From Hyphomonas johnsonii MHS-2 (GTDB lineage Bacteria; Pseudomonadota; Alphaproteobacteria; Caulobacterales; Hyphomonadaceae): a DNA stretch of 64,000 nt. The notes beneath the pieces are model-generated. The model was not told the DNA's origin. It worked only from the letters and a program-made list of their open reading frames with translations, and made no database searches. The stretch is taken from assembly GCF_000685275.1 (NCBI RefSeq), contig NZ_ARYK01000001.1:124001-188000 (forward strand). Reading direction: 5' to 3'. Below, piece by piece: positions 42,831 to 52,507 of this stretch (position 1 is its first letter; each line of letters starts with the position of its first letter). A program made the position numbers and the translations under genes.

Positions 42831-44513
42831 ATGCCAATGGATGAAATTGCCCTCGACCATCACCACGATGCCCATTCCCACACGCCGGGCTTCTTCAAGC
42901 GTTGGTTCCTGTCGACCAACCACAAGGACATCGGCACGCTCTACCTGCTCTTCGCACTTTGCGCGGGTATCGTGGGCTACACGCTGTCGGGCCTGATCCG
43001 CTGGGAACTGGCCGAGCCGGGCATCGGCCCGATGCTCTGGATCGTCCAGCACTTCCAGGGCGTGCAGGGCGACGAGGCGATCACCCACGCCAAGCAATTC
43101 TACAATACCGTGATCACCTATCACGGCCTGATCATGATCTTCTTCGTGGTCATGCCTGCCCTGATCGGCGGGTTCGGGAACTGGATGGTGCCGCTGATGA
43201 TCGGCGCGCCGGACATGGCGTTCCCGCGCATGAACAACATCTCGTTCTGGCTGACTGTTGCGGGCTTCGTGCTGCTCTGTATCTCGATGGTCGTCCCCGG
43301 CAACTCGGCTGGCAATGGCTTCGGCGGCGGCTGGGTGATGTACCCGCCCCTGTCCTCCACGACCGGACACCCCGGGCCTGCCATGGATCTCGTGATCCTG
43401 GCGCTGCACACGGCCGGTATCGCGTCGATCCTTGGCGCCATCAACTTCATCGTGACGATCCTGAACATGCGTGCCCCCGGCATGACCATGCACAAGATGC
43501 CCCTCTTCGCCTGGGGCATGTTGGTGACGGCTGTCATGCTGCTGCTGTCCCTGCCGGTGCTCGCCGGCGCGCTCACCATGCTGCTGACGGACCGCAATTT
43601 CGGCTCGCAATTCTTCAATCCGGGTGGTGGCGGCGACCCCGTCATGTTCCAGCACCTGTTCTGGTTCTTCGGTCACCCTGAAGTCTACATCATGATCCTG
43701 CCGGCTTTCGGCATCGTCAGCCATATCGTGTCGACCTTCTCGAAAAAGCCGATCTTCGGTTATCTCGGCATGGCCTATGCCATGGTGTCGATCGGTGTGA
43801 TTGGCTTCATCGTCTGGGCGCACCACATGTTCACCGTGGGCATGCCTGTCGACCTGAAAGCCTATTTCATCGCAGCCACGATGGTCATCGCGGTGCCGAC
43901 CGGCATCAAGATCTTCTCGTGGATCGCCACGATGTGGGGCGGTTCGATCGAATTCAAGGTGCCGATGCTCTGGGCGATCGGGTTCATCTTCCTGTTCACC
44001 GTTGGTGGCGTGACGGGCGTCGTGCTCGCCAATGCCGGTATCGACCACGCCCTTCACGACACCTATTACGTCGTGGCGCACTTCCACTATGTGCTGTCGC
44101 TGGGCGCCGTGTTCGGCCTGTTCGCAGGCTGGTACTACTGGTTCGAGAAGATGTTCGGCATCAAGTATAACGGCGTTATCGGTGGCCTGCACTTCTGGCT
44201 GATGTTCATCGGTTCGAACGTCCTGTTCTTCCCGCAGCACTTCCTGGGCCTGCAAGGCATGCCGCGCCGCTATATCGACTATGCCGACGGGTTCCACTTC
44301 TGGCACTACTGGTCGTCGATCGGTTACGCGATCACGCTTGTCGGTACGCTGGTCTTCTTTGTCGGCATGATCGAAGCGCTGATCCGTCGTCGCAAGGGCG
44401 AAGCCAACCCTTGGGGCGAAGGCGCCACGACGCTGGAATGGACGCTGCCGTCCCCGCCGCCGTTCCACCAGTACAACGAGCTGCCGCACGTCACGACCAA
44501 AGGCGGCCACTAG
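42831..44513 (+). CDS. ctaD: Cytochrome c oxidase subunit I (aa3-type)
   Basis: This 560-aa subunit holds heme a, heme a3 and CuB and has twelve transmembrane helices. The CuB ligand and cross-linked Tyr are in [13 protein letters not shown] (His282, Tyr286), followed by WAHHMF and [15 protein letters not shown] with the remaining ligands. The Glu286-equivalent of the D-channel lies in GHPE. The C-terminal part has the family-typical extension. It follows ctaC by 23 bp and forms the core of the cta cluster. Confidence 0.98.
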   Translation: MPMDEIALDHHHDAHSHTPGFFKRWFLSTNHKDIGTLYLLFALCAGIVGYTLSGLIRWELAEPGIGPMLWIVQHFQGVQGDEAITHAKQFYNTVITYHGLIMIFFVVMPALIGGFGNWMVPLMIGAPDMAFPRMNNISFWLTVAGFVLLCISMVVPGNSAGNGFGGGWVMYPPLSSTTGHPGPAMDLVILALHTAGIASILGAINFIVTILNMRAPGMTMHKMPLFAWGMLVTAVMLLLSLPVLAGALTMLLTDRNFGSQFFNPGGGGDPVMFQHLFWFFGHPEVYIMILPAFGIVSHIVSTFSKKPIFGYLGMAYAMVSIGVIGFIVWAHHMFTVGMPVDLKAYFIAATMVIAVPTGIKIFSWIATMWGGSIEFKVPMLWAIGFIFLFTVGGVTGVVLANAGIDHALHDTYYVVAHFHYVLSLGAVFGLFAGWYYWFEKMFGIKYNGVIGGLHFWLMFIGSNVLFFPQHFLGLQGMPRRYIDYADGFHFWHYWSSIGYAITLVGTLVFFVGMIEALIRRRKGEANPWGEGATTLEWTLPSPPPFHQYNELPHVTTKGGH

Positions 44514-44629
44514 ACGCTTCCGTGTGCGGGCCCCTTATCCGGACCGGAACACGGATACGAAAACCGGGCGGCCCTGCGCTGAAAAGGCGTATGGGCCGTT
44601 TCGCTTGAATGCCCCATAAGGTTCTGACA

Positions 44630-45583
44630 ATGACCGACGCCCCTGCGACCCCGATCAAGCGCTACGCCACGGCGAGCGACTATGTGAGCCTGATGAAACC
44701 ACGCATCATGATGCTCGTGGTGTTCACGGCCGCCGCCGGGCTTGTCGCTGCCGCCGGCGTTACCGGCACCCCGATCCACCCGCTGATGGCAGCGATCGCG
44801 CTGCTTGCTGTCGCGCTCGGATCCGGTGCAGCTGGTGCGATCAACATGTGGTTCGATTCCGATATCGACGCGATCATGACCCGTACGTCCACGCGGCCGA
44901 TCCCGTCCGGCGCCGTGCCGCGGGAAGAGGCCCTGACCATGGGCCTGATCATGTCCGGCGTCGCCGTGATGCTGATGTGGCTGGCATCGAACTGGCTTGC
45001 GGCGGCACTGCTCGCCTTCTCGATCTTCTATTACGGCGTCATCTACACGATGTGGCTGAAGCGCTCGACGCCCCAGAACATCGTCATTGGCGGTGGGGCA
45101 GGGGCCTTCCCGCCAGTCATCGGCTGGGCCGCTGTCACCGGCAATACGCCGCTCGACGCATGGATCCTGTTTGCCGTCATCTTCTTCTGGACACCGCCGC
45201 ATTTCTGGGCGCTCAGCCTGCTGGCGCATGGCGAATACGAGAAAGCCGGCGTGCCCATGCTGCCGGTCACTCACGGTGCCAAGGCGACGCGCCTGCAGAT
45301 GCTGCTGTATACGATTGTCCTCGTTCCGCTGGCGCTTACGCCCTTGCTGACCGGCCTGGGGGGATGGATATATGGCGTCACGGCTGGCCTGCTTGGCGCC
45401 GTGTTCTTTGGTTACGCTGTGCGCGTGTTCATGTCCCGTGCCGGGGATGCGGACTGTACGGCGGCCGAGAAGAAGCTCGCCCGGTCGATGTTCCTGTTTT
45501 CGATTCTTTACCTGTTCCTCGTGTTTGCCGCGTTGATCGTCGAGCATGCGGCAGGCCTCTATTTCCCCGTGAAGGGTTTCTGA
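44630..45583 (+). CDS. ctaB: Protoheme IX farnesyltransferase (heme O synthase)
   Basis: CtaB farnesylates heme B to heme O, on the way to heme A for the oxidase. The 317-aa UbiA-superfamily protein has nine helices and the prenyl-diphosphate motif NMWFDSDIDAIMTRTSTRPIP, plus a second motif with YTMWLKRSTPQNIVIGG. ATG 44630, with AAGG eight bases before, is favoured over ATG 44609. It lies between ctaD and the CoxF-like gene, whose start overlaps its stop. Confidence 0.96.
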   Translation: MTDAPATPIKRYATASDYVSLMKPRIMMLVVFTAAAGLVAAAGVTGTPIHPLMAAIALLAVALGSGAAGAINMWFDSDIDAIMTRTSTRPIPSGAVPREEALTMGLIMSGVAVMLMWLASNWLAAALLAFSIFYYGVIYTMWLKRSTPQNIVIGGGAGAFPPVIGWAAVTGNTPLDAWILFAVIFFWTPPHFWALSLLAHGEYEKAGVPMLPVTHGAKATRLQMLLYTIVLVPLALTPLLTGLGGWIYGVTAGLLGAVFFGYAVRVFMSRAGDADCTAAEKKLARSMFLFSILYLFLVFAALIVEHAAGLYFPVKGF

Positions 45584-45888
45584 TGACTGAAAAGCCTGAT
45601 CCCTATCCTGGCGAATTCACCACCGCTCCCCAGATGGACCCGGAGGCGATCCGCGCACGCAAGAAGCGCAATGTCTGGCTCGGCCTCGCTTTGTTCGGTT
45701 TTGTGGTGCTCGTGGGCATCACGACCGTGATCCGCCTGGCCGGCGCAGATCTCAGCAATGGTGCCGGCTTCTATTACAACGCATCCGATTCGCAGGGTAA
45801 GAAAGCGGAACAGCCCGCGCTTCCCCCTGGCATGACCGAAGATCAGGCGACGCCGCCGGCCCCTAGCCCCGAGGAGTCACCGGAATGA
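45583..45888 (+). CDS. CoxF-like small membrane protein
   Basis: The ATG overlaps the ctaB stop (TGATG, 45581-45585), and its own stop overlaps ctaG as ATGA (45885-45888), so all three are coupled. The 101-aa product has a short charged N-terminus (MTEKPDPYPGEF), a basic patch RARKKR, one transmembrane helix (about residues 32-50), then a Pro- and Glu-rich tail. Similar proteins sit between ctaB and ctaG in Alphaproteobacteria, where they are annotated CoxF; the role in oxidase assembly is by association only. Confidence 0.8.
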   Translation: MTEKPDPYPGEFTTAPQMDPEAIRARKKRNVWLGLALFGFVVLVGITTVIRLAGADLSNGAGFYYNASDSQGKKAEQPALPPGMTEDQATPPAPSPEESPE

Positions 45889-46463
45889 AACTCTCGAATC
45901 GCGCCATCGCCGCGGGTGCTGCGACAGCTTTCCTTGGAATGCTGGGCCTCGCGTTCATGTCGGAGCCGCTCTACAAGAGCTTTTGCGCCGTGACGGGGTT
46001 TGGCGGCACCACGCGGATTGCCACGCGCGCACCCTCGGAAATCCTCGACCAGGAAATCACGGTCCGGTTCGATGCGAACGTCGCGGACACGGCCCTTGTC
46101 TTCCGGCCGCTCCAGCAGACCCAGGCAGTCAAGGTTGGCCAGCATGGCCTGGCATTCTTCGAGGTCGAGAACCCGACCAAGAAGCCGATTCGTGTCATCG
46201 CGAGCTACAATGTGACGCCGCACTTTGCCGGTCGGTATTTCTACAAGCTGGAATGCTTCTGTTTCGAGGAGCGCGTCATCGCACCCGGCGAATCGAAGAA
46301 ACTGCCCGTCGTCTACTTCATTTCTCCGGAAATTATTGATGATCGTGTCGCTTCCCAGCTCGAGACAATCACCCTCAGCTACACGTTCTTCGACAGTACC
46401 GAGTACAAAGGGCCACTCAGCGCGTCTGCCACGGGTGCGGCGAATTCGGCCTCCCCGGGTTGA
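45885..46463 (+). CDS. ctaG: Cytochrome c oxidase assembly protein CtaG (Cox11)
   Basis: CtaG/Cox11 delivers copper to CuB of subunit I. The 192-aa protein has one N-terminal membrane anchor (about residues 8-25) and a periplasmic immunoglobulin-like domain with the copper motif CFCFEE and a conserved cysteine near the anchor (FCAVTGFGG). Other family features are YNVTPHFAGRYFYKLECF and VVYFISPEI. It overlaps the CoxF-like gene by 4 bp and precedes ctaE by 77 bp. Confidence 0.96.
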   Translation: MKLSNRAIAAGAATAFLGMLGLAFMSEPLYKSFCAVTGFGGTTRIATRAPSEILDQEITVRFDANVADTALVFRPLQQTQAVKVGQHGLAFFEVENPTKKPIRVIASYNVTPHFAGRYFYKLECFCFEERVIAPGESKKLPVVYFISPEIIDDRVASQLETITLSYTFFDSTEYKGPLSASATGAANSASPG

Positions 46464-46540
46464 ACCTGTTGCGTTCCGGGCGGGGAGCGGTCTAAACAGC
46501 ACAAAAGCTATACGTGAAAATATCAAGGGGTTTCCCAGCC

Positions 46541-47419
46541 ATGTCCGACGGCGAAGTCAAACACGATTACCACCTCGTCAATGCGTCTCCGTGGCCGCTT
46601 CTCGGCTCGATTTCGGTGGTCACCCTGGCCATCGGCGCGGTGACCTTCATGAAGGGCCTGTTCGGCATGGAAAAAGGAACCTGGTGGCTGATGGCCATCG
46701 GTTTCGCCATGGTCATATGGGTCATGATCGGTTGGTGGCGCGAAGTCGCCAAAGAGGGTGCAGAAGGCGACCATACGCCGGTTGTTGCCATCGGCCTGCG
46801 CTACGGGATGATCCTGTTCATCGTTTCCGAAGTCATGTTCTTCGTTGCATGGTTCTGGGGGTTCTTCGAGTTCGCGATTTTCGCAGACGCTCGCGTTGGC
46901 GAGACATGGGACGCAACCAACCCGCTCTATGCCGACGCGCTGGCCCGCTTCAAGAGCTGGCCGCCTGCCGGTGTTGAAACATTCGATCCCTTCCACCTGC
47001 CGCTGATCAACACGCTGGTCCTGCTGCTTTCGGGCACCACGGTCACCTGGGCGCACCATGCGCTGCAGCACAATGACCGCTCCGGCGCGAAACTGGGCCT
47101 GTTGCTGACCGTCGTGCTTGGCATGGCGTTCACGGCGCTCCAGGTGATCGAATACAGCCATGCCGGCTTCACCTATGACGGTACGCTTTATGGCTCGGCC
47201 TTCTTCATGGCGACCGGGTTCCACGGCGCGCACGTTGTGATCGGCACGATCTTCCTTGCCGTCTGCCTGATGCGCCTGATGATGGGTGGCATGACGCCGA
47301 CCAAGCATATCGGCTTCGAGTTTGCCGCCTGGTACTGGCACTTCGTTGACGTCGTGTGGCTGTTCCTGTTCGCGTTCGTCTATGTCACGCCGCATCTGAT
47401 CTTCGGTAACGGCGCCTAG
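46541..47419 (+). CDS. ctaE: Cytochrome c oxidase subunit III
   Basis: The 292-aa membrane protein has seven helices and the subunit III signatures HDYHLVNASPWPLLGS near the N-terminus, EVMFFVAWFWGFFEF and WYWHFVDVVWLFLF at the C-terminus. It helps the stability and proton uptake of the aa3 oxidase. ATG 46541 (AAGGGG ten bases before) is preferred over GTG 46514. A strong terminator follows, ending the oxidase transcript. Confidence 0.97.
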   Translation: MSDGEVKHDYHLVNASPWPLLGSISVVTLAIGAVTFMKGLFGMEKGTWWLMAIGFAMVIWVMIGWWREVAKEGAEGDHTPVVAIGLRYGMILFIVSEVMFFVAWFWGFFEFAIFADARVGETWDATNPLYADALARFKSWPPAGVETFDPFHLPLINTLVLLLSGTTVTWAHHALQHNDRSGAKLGLLLTVVLGMAFTALQVIEYSHAGFTYDGTLYGSAFFMATGFHGAHVVIGTIFLAVCLMRLMMGGMTPTKHIGFEFAAWYWHFVDVVWLFLFAFVYVTPHLIFGNGA

Positions 47420-47453
47420 GCGGCGTGGGTAGTACGCCCCTGTCCTGATCCCG

Positions 47454-47492
47454 AGGCCCGCCGGAGCGACACAAGCCCGGCGGGCCTTTTTC
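47454..47492 (+). terminator. Rho-independent terminator after ctaE
   Basis: An 11-bp perfect stem AGGCCCGCCGG / CCGGCGGGCCT with a 12-nt loop is followed by TTTT. It lies 34 bp after the ctaE stop and 21 bp before the Surf1 gene, which therefore needs readthrough or its own promoter. Confidence 0.9.
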
Positions 47493-47513
47493 ATAGAAGG
47501 CCTTCCCGGCGCC

Positions 47514-48206
47514 ATGAAATTCCATCCGCTTCCCGTGCTCAGCCTGTTCACCCTGATCAGCCTGGTCGTGCTGGTTTGCCTCGGCAACTGGCAATATGGC
47601 CGTTTCCTCGAGAAGCTGGCCATGGACGAGGCCGAACCCGCCTGGGCGGTCATGGATGGCACGGTCGTTCCGGGCAGCGAATCCATGGTCTATTCCTATG
47701 TTGATGGCAGCGCTGCGTGGCGGCGGGTCGTCGCCGTCGACACGGGAACGGAAGTGCTGTTCACGCCGATCGAGGTGATTTACCAGGTCGAGCCGCCGAC
47801 ACCCTGCATGGGCCCCCAATGCGACTCAGGCGAACGATTGGCCGCACGCGGCCTGTACCAGACGCCGAAGGGCCGCAACGCCTTCAGCGGCACGGATTCG
47901 CCCGAGACCGGCATATTCTACACGCTGGATCCTGCCGTCCTGGCCAAGCAGCTGCCGGAGGATGTCGCGGCGCGCGTCGAAGGCCATGTGTTCGAGCCTG
48001 ATACGATCCGTCTGTCGGAAAACGGCCGGTCGGCCGTCGCCACCAATCCCTTCGCGCGTGTCCGCATGGATGACAGCCTGCCACCCCAGCGCCATATCGG
48101 GTATGCGATCACGTGGTGGGGACTGGCCATCGCCCTGCTCGCCGTGTATTTCGCCTTCCATCACCAGAAGGGCCGGTTGCGGTTCCGCAAGGGGAGCGAT
48201 GCGTGA
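47514..48206 (+). CDS. SURF1-like cytochrome oxidase assembly protein
   Basis: The 230-aa protein has one helix at each end (about residues 7-24 and 197-214), the classic Surf1 layout with a large periplasmic loop between. The N-terminus LGNWQYGRFLEKL is a relaxed form of the LGxWQxxR motif, and the C-terminal HIGYAITWWGLAIALLAVY matches the HxxYAxxWF-type ending. It supports heme a insertion into subunit I. Its stop overlaps the thrC start by GTGA. Confidence 0.9.
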   Translation: MKFHPLPVLSLFTLISLVVLVCLGNWQYGRFLEKLAMDEAEPAWAVMDGTVVPGSESMVYSYVDGSAAWRRVVAVDTGTEVLFTPIEVIYQVEPPTPCMGPQCDSGERLAARGLYQTPKGRNAFSGTDSPETGIFYTLDPAVLAKQLPEDVAARVEGHVFEPDTIRLSENGRSAVATNPFARVRMDDSLPPQRHIGYAITWWGLAIALLAVYFAFHHQKGRLRFRKGSDA

Positions 48207-49588
48207 AATATGTCTCGACACGCGGACAGGCGGCGCCGGTTGATTTTGTCGGTGCCTGCCTCGCCGGGCTGGCCCCTGATGGCGGCCTCTACGTCCCCGA
48301 ATCCTACCCTCGCATAGATCCGGCGCGCGCCGACGAGCCTTACGCCCACGTCGCGGCGCGCATCCTTTCGGCCTTCGCTGGCGACGCCATCCCGGAAGCC
48401 GACATGCTGGCCATGTGCGAACGCGCCTATGCGAGCTTTTCCCACCACTCGGTGGCACCGTTGACGCAGGCCGGTCCCGGACTCTGGCTGATGGAACTCC
48501 ACCACGGCCCGACGCTGGCATTCAAGGACGTGGCGATGCAGATCATCGCCCAATTGTATGACTACATGCTCGGCAAGACGGGCCGGCGCCTGTCGATTGT
48601 CTGCGCCACGTCCGGTGACACTGGTGGTGCGGCGGCGGCGGCGTTTGCCGGGGCGAAGCATGCCGATCTCTTCATCCTGCACCCGCACGCACGCATCTCG
48701 CCCGTCCAGCGCCTGTTCATGACCACGACGGGGGCCTCCAATGTCACCAACCTCGCCCTCGACGGCGACTTTGATGACTGCCAGGCGATCGTGAAGTCGC
48801 TGTTCGCTGACAAGGCCTTTGCCGACAAGGTGGGCCTTTCGGGCGTGAACTCGATCAACTGGGCCCGCATCGCGGCGCAGACCGTCTACTACGCCACGGC
48901 CCAGGCTGCGCTTGGCGGCAAGCTGCGCTTCGTCGTGCCGAGCGGGAACATGGGTGATGCGCTCGCAGGCTATGTCGCTGCCCGTTGCGGGCTGCTGGCC
49001 GGCGGCCTGGAGATTGCCTGCGCGGTCAACGAAAATGACGCGCTCGCCCGGCTGTTCAACACCGGCATCATGTCCCGCGCGGCCGCCGTCGCGACGCCGA
49101 GCCCGGCAATGGACATCTCCGTGCCAAGCAATTTCGAACGGCTGCTGTTCGAAGCCACCGGCCGTGATGGCGACGCCGTGCGCGGTGTGTACGACCAGTA
49201 CCGGCAGGCCGGAGAGGCCGGGTTGCCGGATACCGCCAGGGGCCGCCTCGACTGTGTCGGCATATCGGCCAGCACCGTCAGCAATGGCGAGACGCTCGCC
49301 GAGATGGCCCGGTTCGAATCCGAGACAGGCTGGCTGATCTGCCCGCACACAGCCGTTGGAACCTATCAGGCGCGTCAGACACCGCGGAGCGATGTGAACA
49401 CCGTGGTGCTGGCCACCGCGGCAGCTGCCAAGTTTCCTGAGACGGTGAAGCAGGCAACCGGCCTCGACGCGCCCCTGCCACACCGCTGCGGCGCCCTCCT
49501 GGCCCGTGGCGAAGTGTTCGAGCGGTTGCCCGCCGAACCTTCAGCGGTGCGTGCCGCAATCGAATCGAAGCGCCGCGCGGTCTCCTGA
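48203..49588 (+). CDS. thrC: Threonine synthase
   Basis: ThrC converts O-phosphohomoserine to threonine with PLP. The 461-aa product has the PLP lysine in PTLAFKD (Lys108), and CATSGDTGGAAA and NSINWARIAAQTVYY for phosphate and substrate binding. The start is GTG 48203 with AAGGGGAG just upstream, overlapping the surf1 stop by 4 bp. The neighbouring acetyltransferase starts at its own stop (TGATG). Confidence 0.97.
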   Translation: MKYVSTRGQAAPVDFVGACLAGLAPDGGLYVPESYPRIDPARADEPYAHVAARILSAFAGDAIPEADMLAMCERAYASFSHHSVAPLTQAGPGLWLMELHHGPTLAFKDVAMQIIAQLYDYMLGKTGRRLSIVCATSGDTGGAAAAAFAGAKHADLFILHPHARISPVQRLFMTTTGASNVTNLALDGDFDDCQAIVKSLFADKAFADKVGLSGVNSINWARIAAQTVYYATAQAALGGKLRFVVPSGNMGDALAGYVAARCGLLAGGLEIACAVNENDALARLFNTGIMSRAAAVATPSPAMDISVPSNFERLLFEATGRDGDAVRGVYDQYRQAGEAGLPDTARGRLDCVGISASTVSNGETLAEMARFESETGWLICPHTAVGTYQARQTPRSDVNTVVLATAAAAKFPETVKQATGLDAPLPHRCGALLARGEVFERLPAEPSAVRAAIESKRRAVS

Positions 49589-50157
49589 TGGTGATCGCGA
49601 TGCGGGATACGCTGATCACCAGTGAACGCCTGGTACTGATGGCGCCCCGGCGGGCGGACTTCGAGGACTGGTCCAGCATCCGCACAGCAAGCCGCAGCCA
49701 CCTCGAACCCTGGGAACCGCGGTGGCCGACCGACGCAAACTCGAAAGCGGACTGGACCCGCCGTCTCAGGGCCTGGACCGTCGCGTGGAAAGAGGGCCGC
49801 GCCTACGTGTTCCTGATCCGGCGCGTGTCGGACAATGCGCTCGTCGGCGGGGCCTCACTGACCCATGTCCGGGCCTGGCCGGCGTCGAGTGCCAGTCTCG
49901 GTTACTGGCTGGGCGCCGATTTCGAAGGCCAGGGCTACATGCGCGAAGCCGTTTCAACGCTGTGCGGCTGGGCCTTTGGCCGTCTTGGCCTGTGGCGCAT
50001 CGAGGCGGGCACCCTGGCGGAGAACGACCGGTCACGCCAGGTGCTCGAATCGGTTGGGTTCACGGAAGAAGGCTACGCCCGGGCCTATCTGGAGATTGCA
50101 GGCGAAAGGCGAGATCATGTTCTTTTCGGCCTCGTCAGACCGCAAAATCACGGGTAG
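49588..50157 (+). CDS. RimJ/RimL-type GNAT N-acetyltransferase
   Basis: The 189-aa protein begins SERLVLMAPRRADFEDWSSIR, the usual RimJ/RimL opening, and has the acetyl-CoA site GYWLGADFEGQGYMREAV (QGYM) and LAENDRSRQVLESVGFTEEG. It could acetylate a ribosomal protein N-terminus or a small amine; the substrate is unknown. ATG 49588 overlaps the thrC stop. The same pair order is common in Alphaproteobacteria. Confidence 0.9.
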   Translation: MVIAMRDTLITSERLVLMAPRRADFEDWSSIRTASRSHLEPWEPRWPTDANSKADWTRRLRAWTVAWKEGRAYVFLIRRVSDNALVGGASLTHVRAWPASSASLGYWLGADFEGQGYMREAVSTLCGWAFGRLGLWRIEAGTLAENDRSRQVLESVGFTEEGYARAYLEIAGERRDHVLFGLVRPQNHG

Positions 50158-50167
50158 ATTCAATCCG

Positions 50168-51196
50168 ATGGCCAAATCAATTCCTACCCAGCCTCAGGGC
50201 AGTTGGCATTGGCACGTGCCCTCGCAGCGCCTGCTGATTGACGCCCCCAAAAGCACGGCCCTGTCAGACCTGTCCGGCGACTGGTCGATCGAGTCGCTGG
50301 AGCAGATACTGGAAGGCCTGAGCCGCGGCCGGCTTGGCAAGGCGTTCGGCGACACTGACGGGCCGGTGCGCTGTGCCCTGCGCCTGTCGAGCGGACGCGA
50401 CGTCCACCTGGTGGGGGCGTTTGTCGATGAAACCGACGCGCGCGGCATGTTGCTGGTGGGCGACGACTTTCCGGAGATCGATCCCTCTGACCTGAAGCCG
50501 GGGCCTGACCTGTCGCCAGTCTACCAGCCGATCATCTCACTGCGTGACGGCCGGATCGCCGGCTTCGAGGCGCTTGCCCGCTGGGATGGAGCCGAAGGCA
50601 CATCTCCGCCGAGCCGGTATGAAGACGAATCGCTGGCGTCCAACATGCTAATCCGTTCTGCCGAAACTCTCGCCATGCTGCGGGAGGAATCGGGCCGCGA
50701 GGACGTGTTCATGCACGTCAATCTCACAGCCCGGGATCTTGCTCGCGGAACAATTCCGGCGCTGGTCGAGGCGCTGATGAACGGTTACAAGCTGCCGCCG
50801 CGCTCGCTCAAGGTCGAACTCACAGAACAGGCGGCCCTGCGCAATGCGGGGCTGGCGCTGGCAGCTGCGATGGCCCTCAAGGCAGTCGGCGCCGGTCTGG
50901 TGCTCGATGATTTCGGCACGGGCCATTCGTCGTTCCAGTGGCTGGCAGACCTGCCTGCCGACAGCCTGAAGATCGATCACGGGCTGACGCGCCGCCTCGG
51001 CCAGGCCCGCACTGACACCATTCTCGGCACGATCACTCTGCTGGCGAACCGGCTCGGCATGACGTCCACGGCCGAAGGCGTCGAGAACAAGGACGATGCG
51101 GCCCGGCTGCGGGCGCTCGGGTTCGACCATGCTCAGGGCTTTGCCTTTGCCAGACCGATGAATGCGAAAGCGGCGGCGCGTTTCCTGATCGGCTGA
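50168..51196 (+). CDS. EAL-domain protein (putative c-di-GMP phosphodiesterase)
   Basis: The ~342-aa protein has a ~110-residue N-terminal part (GSWHWHVPSQRLLID...) with a PAS-like opening, then an EAL domain. Catalytic residues appear intact: EAL at Glu134, Asn in MHVNLTARDL, Glu in KVELTEQAAL, DDFGTG, Lys in SLKIDHGL and Glu in STAEGVENKDD. It should hydrolyse c-di-GMP to pGpG in the cytoplasm. I used ATG 50168; ATG 50117 with AAAGGCGAG before it would add 17 residues and overlap the acetyltransferase gene. A PilZ receptor is encoded at 60754. Confidence 0.9.
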   Translation: MAKSIPTQPQGSWHWHVPSQRLLIDAPKSTALSDLSGDWSIESLEQILEGLSRGRLGKAFGDTDGPVRCALRLSSGRDVHLVGAFVDETDARGMLLVGDDFPEIDPSDLKPGPDLSPVYQPIISLRDGRIAGFEALARWDGAEGTSPPSRYEDESLASNMLIRSAETLAMLREESGREDVFMHVNLTARDLARGTIPALVEALMNGYKLPPRSLKVELTEQAALRNAGLALAAAMALKAVGAGLVLDDFGTGHSSFQWLADLPADSLKIDHGLTRRLGQARTDTILGTITLLANRLGMTSTAEGVENKDDAARLRALGFDHAQGFAFARPMNAKAAARFLIG

Positions 51197-51757
51197 TCAG
51201 GCGCTGCCCCCATCGATCTGCAGGCGCCCGGAATCGACGCCCAGCAGGCCGAGCGCATGCCGCCACTTCTGGCTGTGGGAATCCCCGAAGACAAGGTCAT
51301 CGTCCGGATCGCTGACCAGCCAGGCATTCGCGGCAAGTTCAAGTTCCAGCTGTCCGGCGCCCCACCCGGAATAGCCGAGGGCGAGGACCGACCGCCGCGG
51401 CGCGGCGACAGAGCCGATCATCTGCAACATGTCGCGCGTGGCGGTCATGCAGAATTCGCCATCGATCTCGAGTGTCGTCCCGTCGGCGATAACGTCGTCT
51501 GTATGTAGCACGAAGCCGCGATCCGAACTGACCGGACCGCCATCAAGGACGTAGGTGTCGGGCACCTCGATTTCCATTGGCACATCAAGCTGTTCGAGCA
51601 ACTGGGGCAGGCGAAGCCCCTCCATGGGCTTGTTCAGGACAATACCCATCGCGAATTCAGGGGAATGGGCGCAGAGCAGGATCACGGATCGGGAGAAGCG
51701 GGCGTCGCCAATCCCCGGAAGGGCGATCAGCAACTTGCCGGTCAGGTCCGTATCCAT
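51197..51757 (-). CDS. YqgE/AlgH family protein (UPF0301)
   Basis: The 186-aa protein carries the family blocks GKLLIALPGIGDARFSRSVILLCAHS near the N-terminus, GIVLNKPMEGL, LDGGPVSSDRGFVLH and the C-terminal LALGYSGWGAGQLELELAANAWLVS. The family has no agreed biochemical function. ATG 51757 was chosen over ATG 51778 because AAGGCA is close to it and the family start matches. It is convergent with the EAL gene and divergent from the peroxiredoxin gene. Confidence 0.93.
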   Translation of the reverse strand: MDTDLTGKLLIALPGIGDARFSRSVILLCAHSPEFAMGIVLNKPMEGLRLPQLLEQLDVPMEIEVPDTYVLDGGPVSSDRGFVLHTDDVIADGTTLEIDGEFCMTATRDMLQMIGSVAAPRRSVLALGYSGWGAGQLELELAANAWLVSDPDDDLVFGDSHSQKWRHALGLLGVDSGRLQIDGGSA

Positions 51758-51881
51758 TGCCTTGCTTGCTCCAATCATGACGAAAGCTGCGGCAAGGTTG
51801 GCGATTTGGCAAGGGCTTGTTGCTTGCCCGGCGCCGGTGTGACGCCTATGTCCTGTGTCAAACCTGCAAGGAGACTAACAG

Positions 51882-52364
51882 ATGAGCATCAAAGTCGGCG
51901 ACAAGCTTCCTGAAGCCACATTCATGGAAATGACAAATGACGGGCCGCAGCCACGCACCACAGCGGACGTCTTCAACGGCAAGACGATCGCGCTGTTCGC
52001 CGTGCCTGGCGCCTATACGCCGACCTGTTCAGCCCGCCACCTGCCGGGCTTCATCGACAAGGCGGGTGACATGAAGGCCAAGGGCGTCGACGAGATTGTC
52101 TGCACCTCGGTCAATGACGTGTTCGTCATGGGCGCCTGGGGCAGTTCCGCTGGCGCGAACGAAACCGTGCGCATGCTGGCTGACGGCAACGGTGCGTTTG
52201 CTTCCGCGCTGGGCCTTGAGATGGATGCATCCGGTTTCGGCATGGGCAAGCGCTCGCAGCGCTATTCGATGCTGGTCAAGGACGGTGTCGTTGCAGAGCT
52301 GAATGTCGAGCAGGGCCCGGAATTCAAGGTTTCCAGCGCCGATTACCTGCTTGGGCAACTTTAA
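51882..52364 (+). CDS. Peroxiredoxin (Prx5/thiol peroxidase type)
   Basis: The 160-aa protein has the peroxidatic Cys in PGAYTPTCSARHLPGF (about residue 49), typical of Prx5 and glutaredoxin-linked peroxiredoxins. It reduces hydrogen peroxide and alkyl peroxides, probably with glutathione or glutaredoxin; gshA in this window would supply glutathione. AAGGAG (51868-51873) precedes ATG 51882. A second Cys (IVCTSVND) may be the resolving residue. Confidence 0.93.
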   Translation: MSIKVGDKLPEATFMEMTNDGPQPRTTADVFNGKTIALFAVPGAYTPTCSARHLPGFIDKAGDMKAKGVDEIVCTSVNDVFVMGAWGSSAGANETVRMLADGNGAFASALGLEMDASGFGMGKRSQRYSMLVKDGVVAELNVEQGPEFKVSSADYLLGQL

Positions 52365-52404
52365 GGCTGCCTGCGTAGTATCTGTTAAACAAATCAAGCC
52401 ATTG

Positions 52405-52438
52405 TCGGCGCGTTCGGGGGGACCGGGCGCGCCGATTT
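52405..52438 (+). terminator. Possible terminator of the peroxiredoxin gene
   Basis: TCGGCGCG / CGCGCCGA forms an 8-bp stem with a 15-nt loop followed by only TTTC. It lies 41 bp after the peroxiredoxin stop. The T-tract is short, so efficiency is uncertain. Confidence 0.4.
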
Positions 52439-52507
52439 CGGTCGATTATTATTGATTATCGGTAAATCCTTCCCCACATCAATGTGAATTGAAGAGGAGA
52501 GGGATAA

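Noticed and set aside
42744-44510. 588-codon minus-strand open frame opposite ctaD
   Set aside because: Arg/His/Asp-rich shadow of the strongly conserved oxidase subunit I gene.
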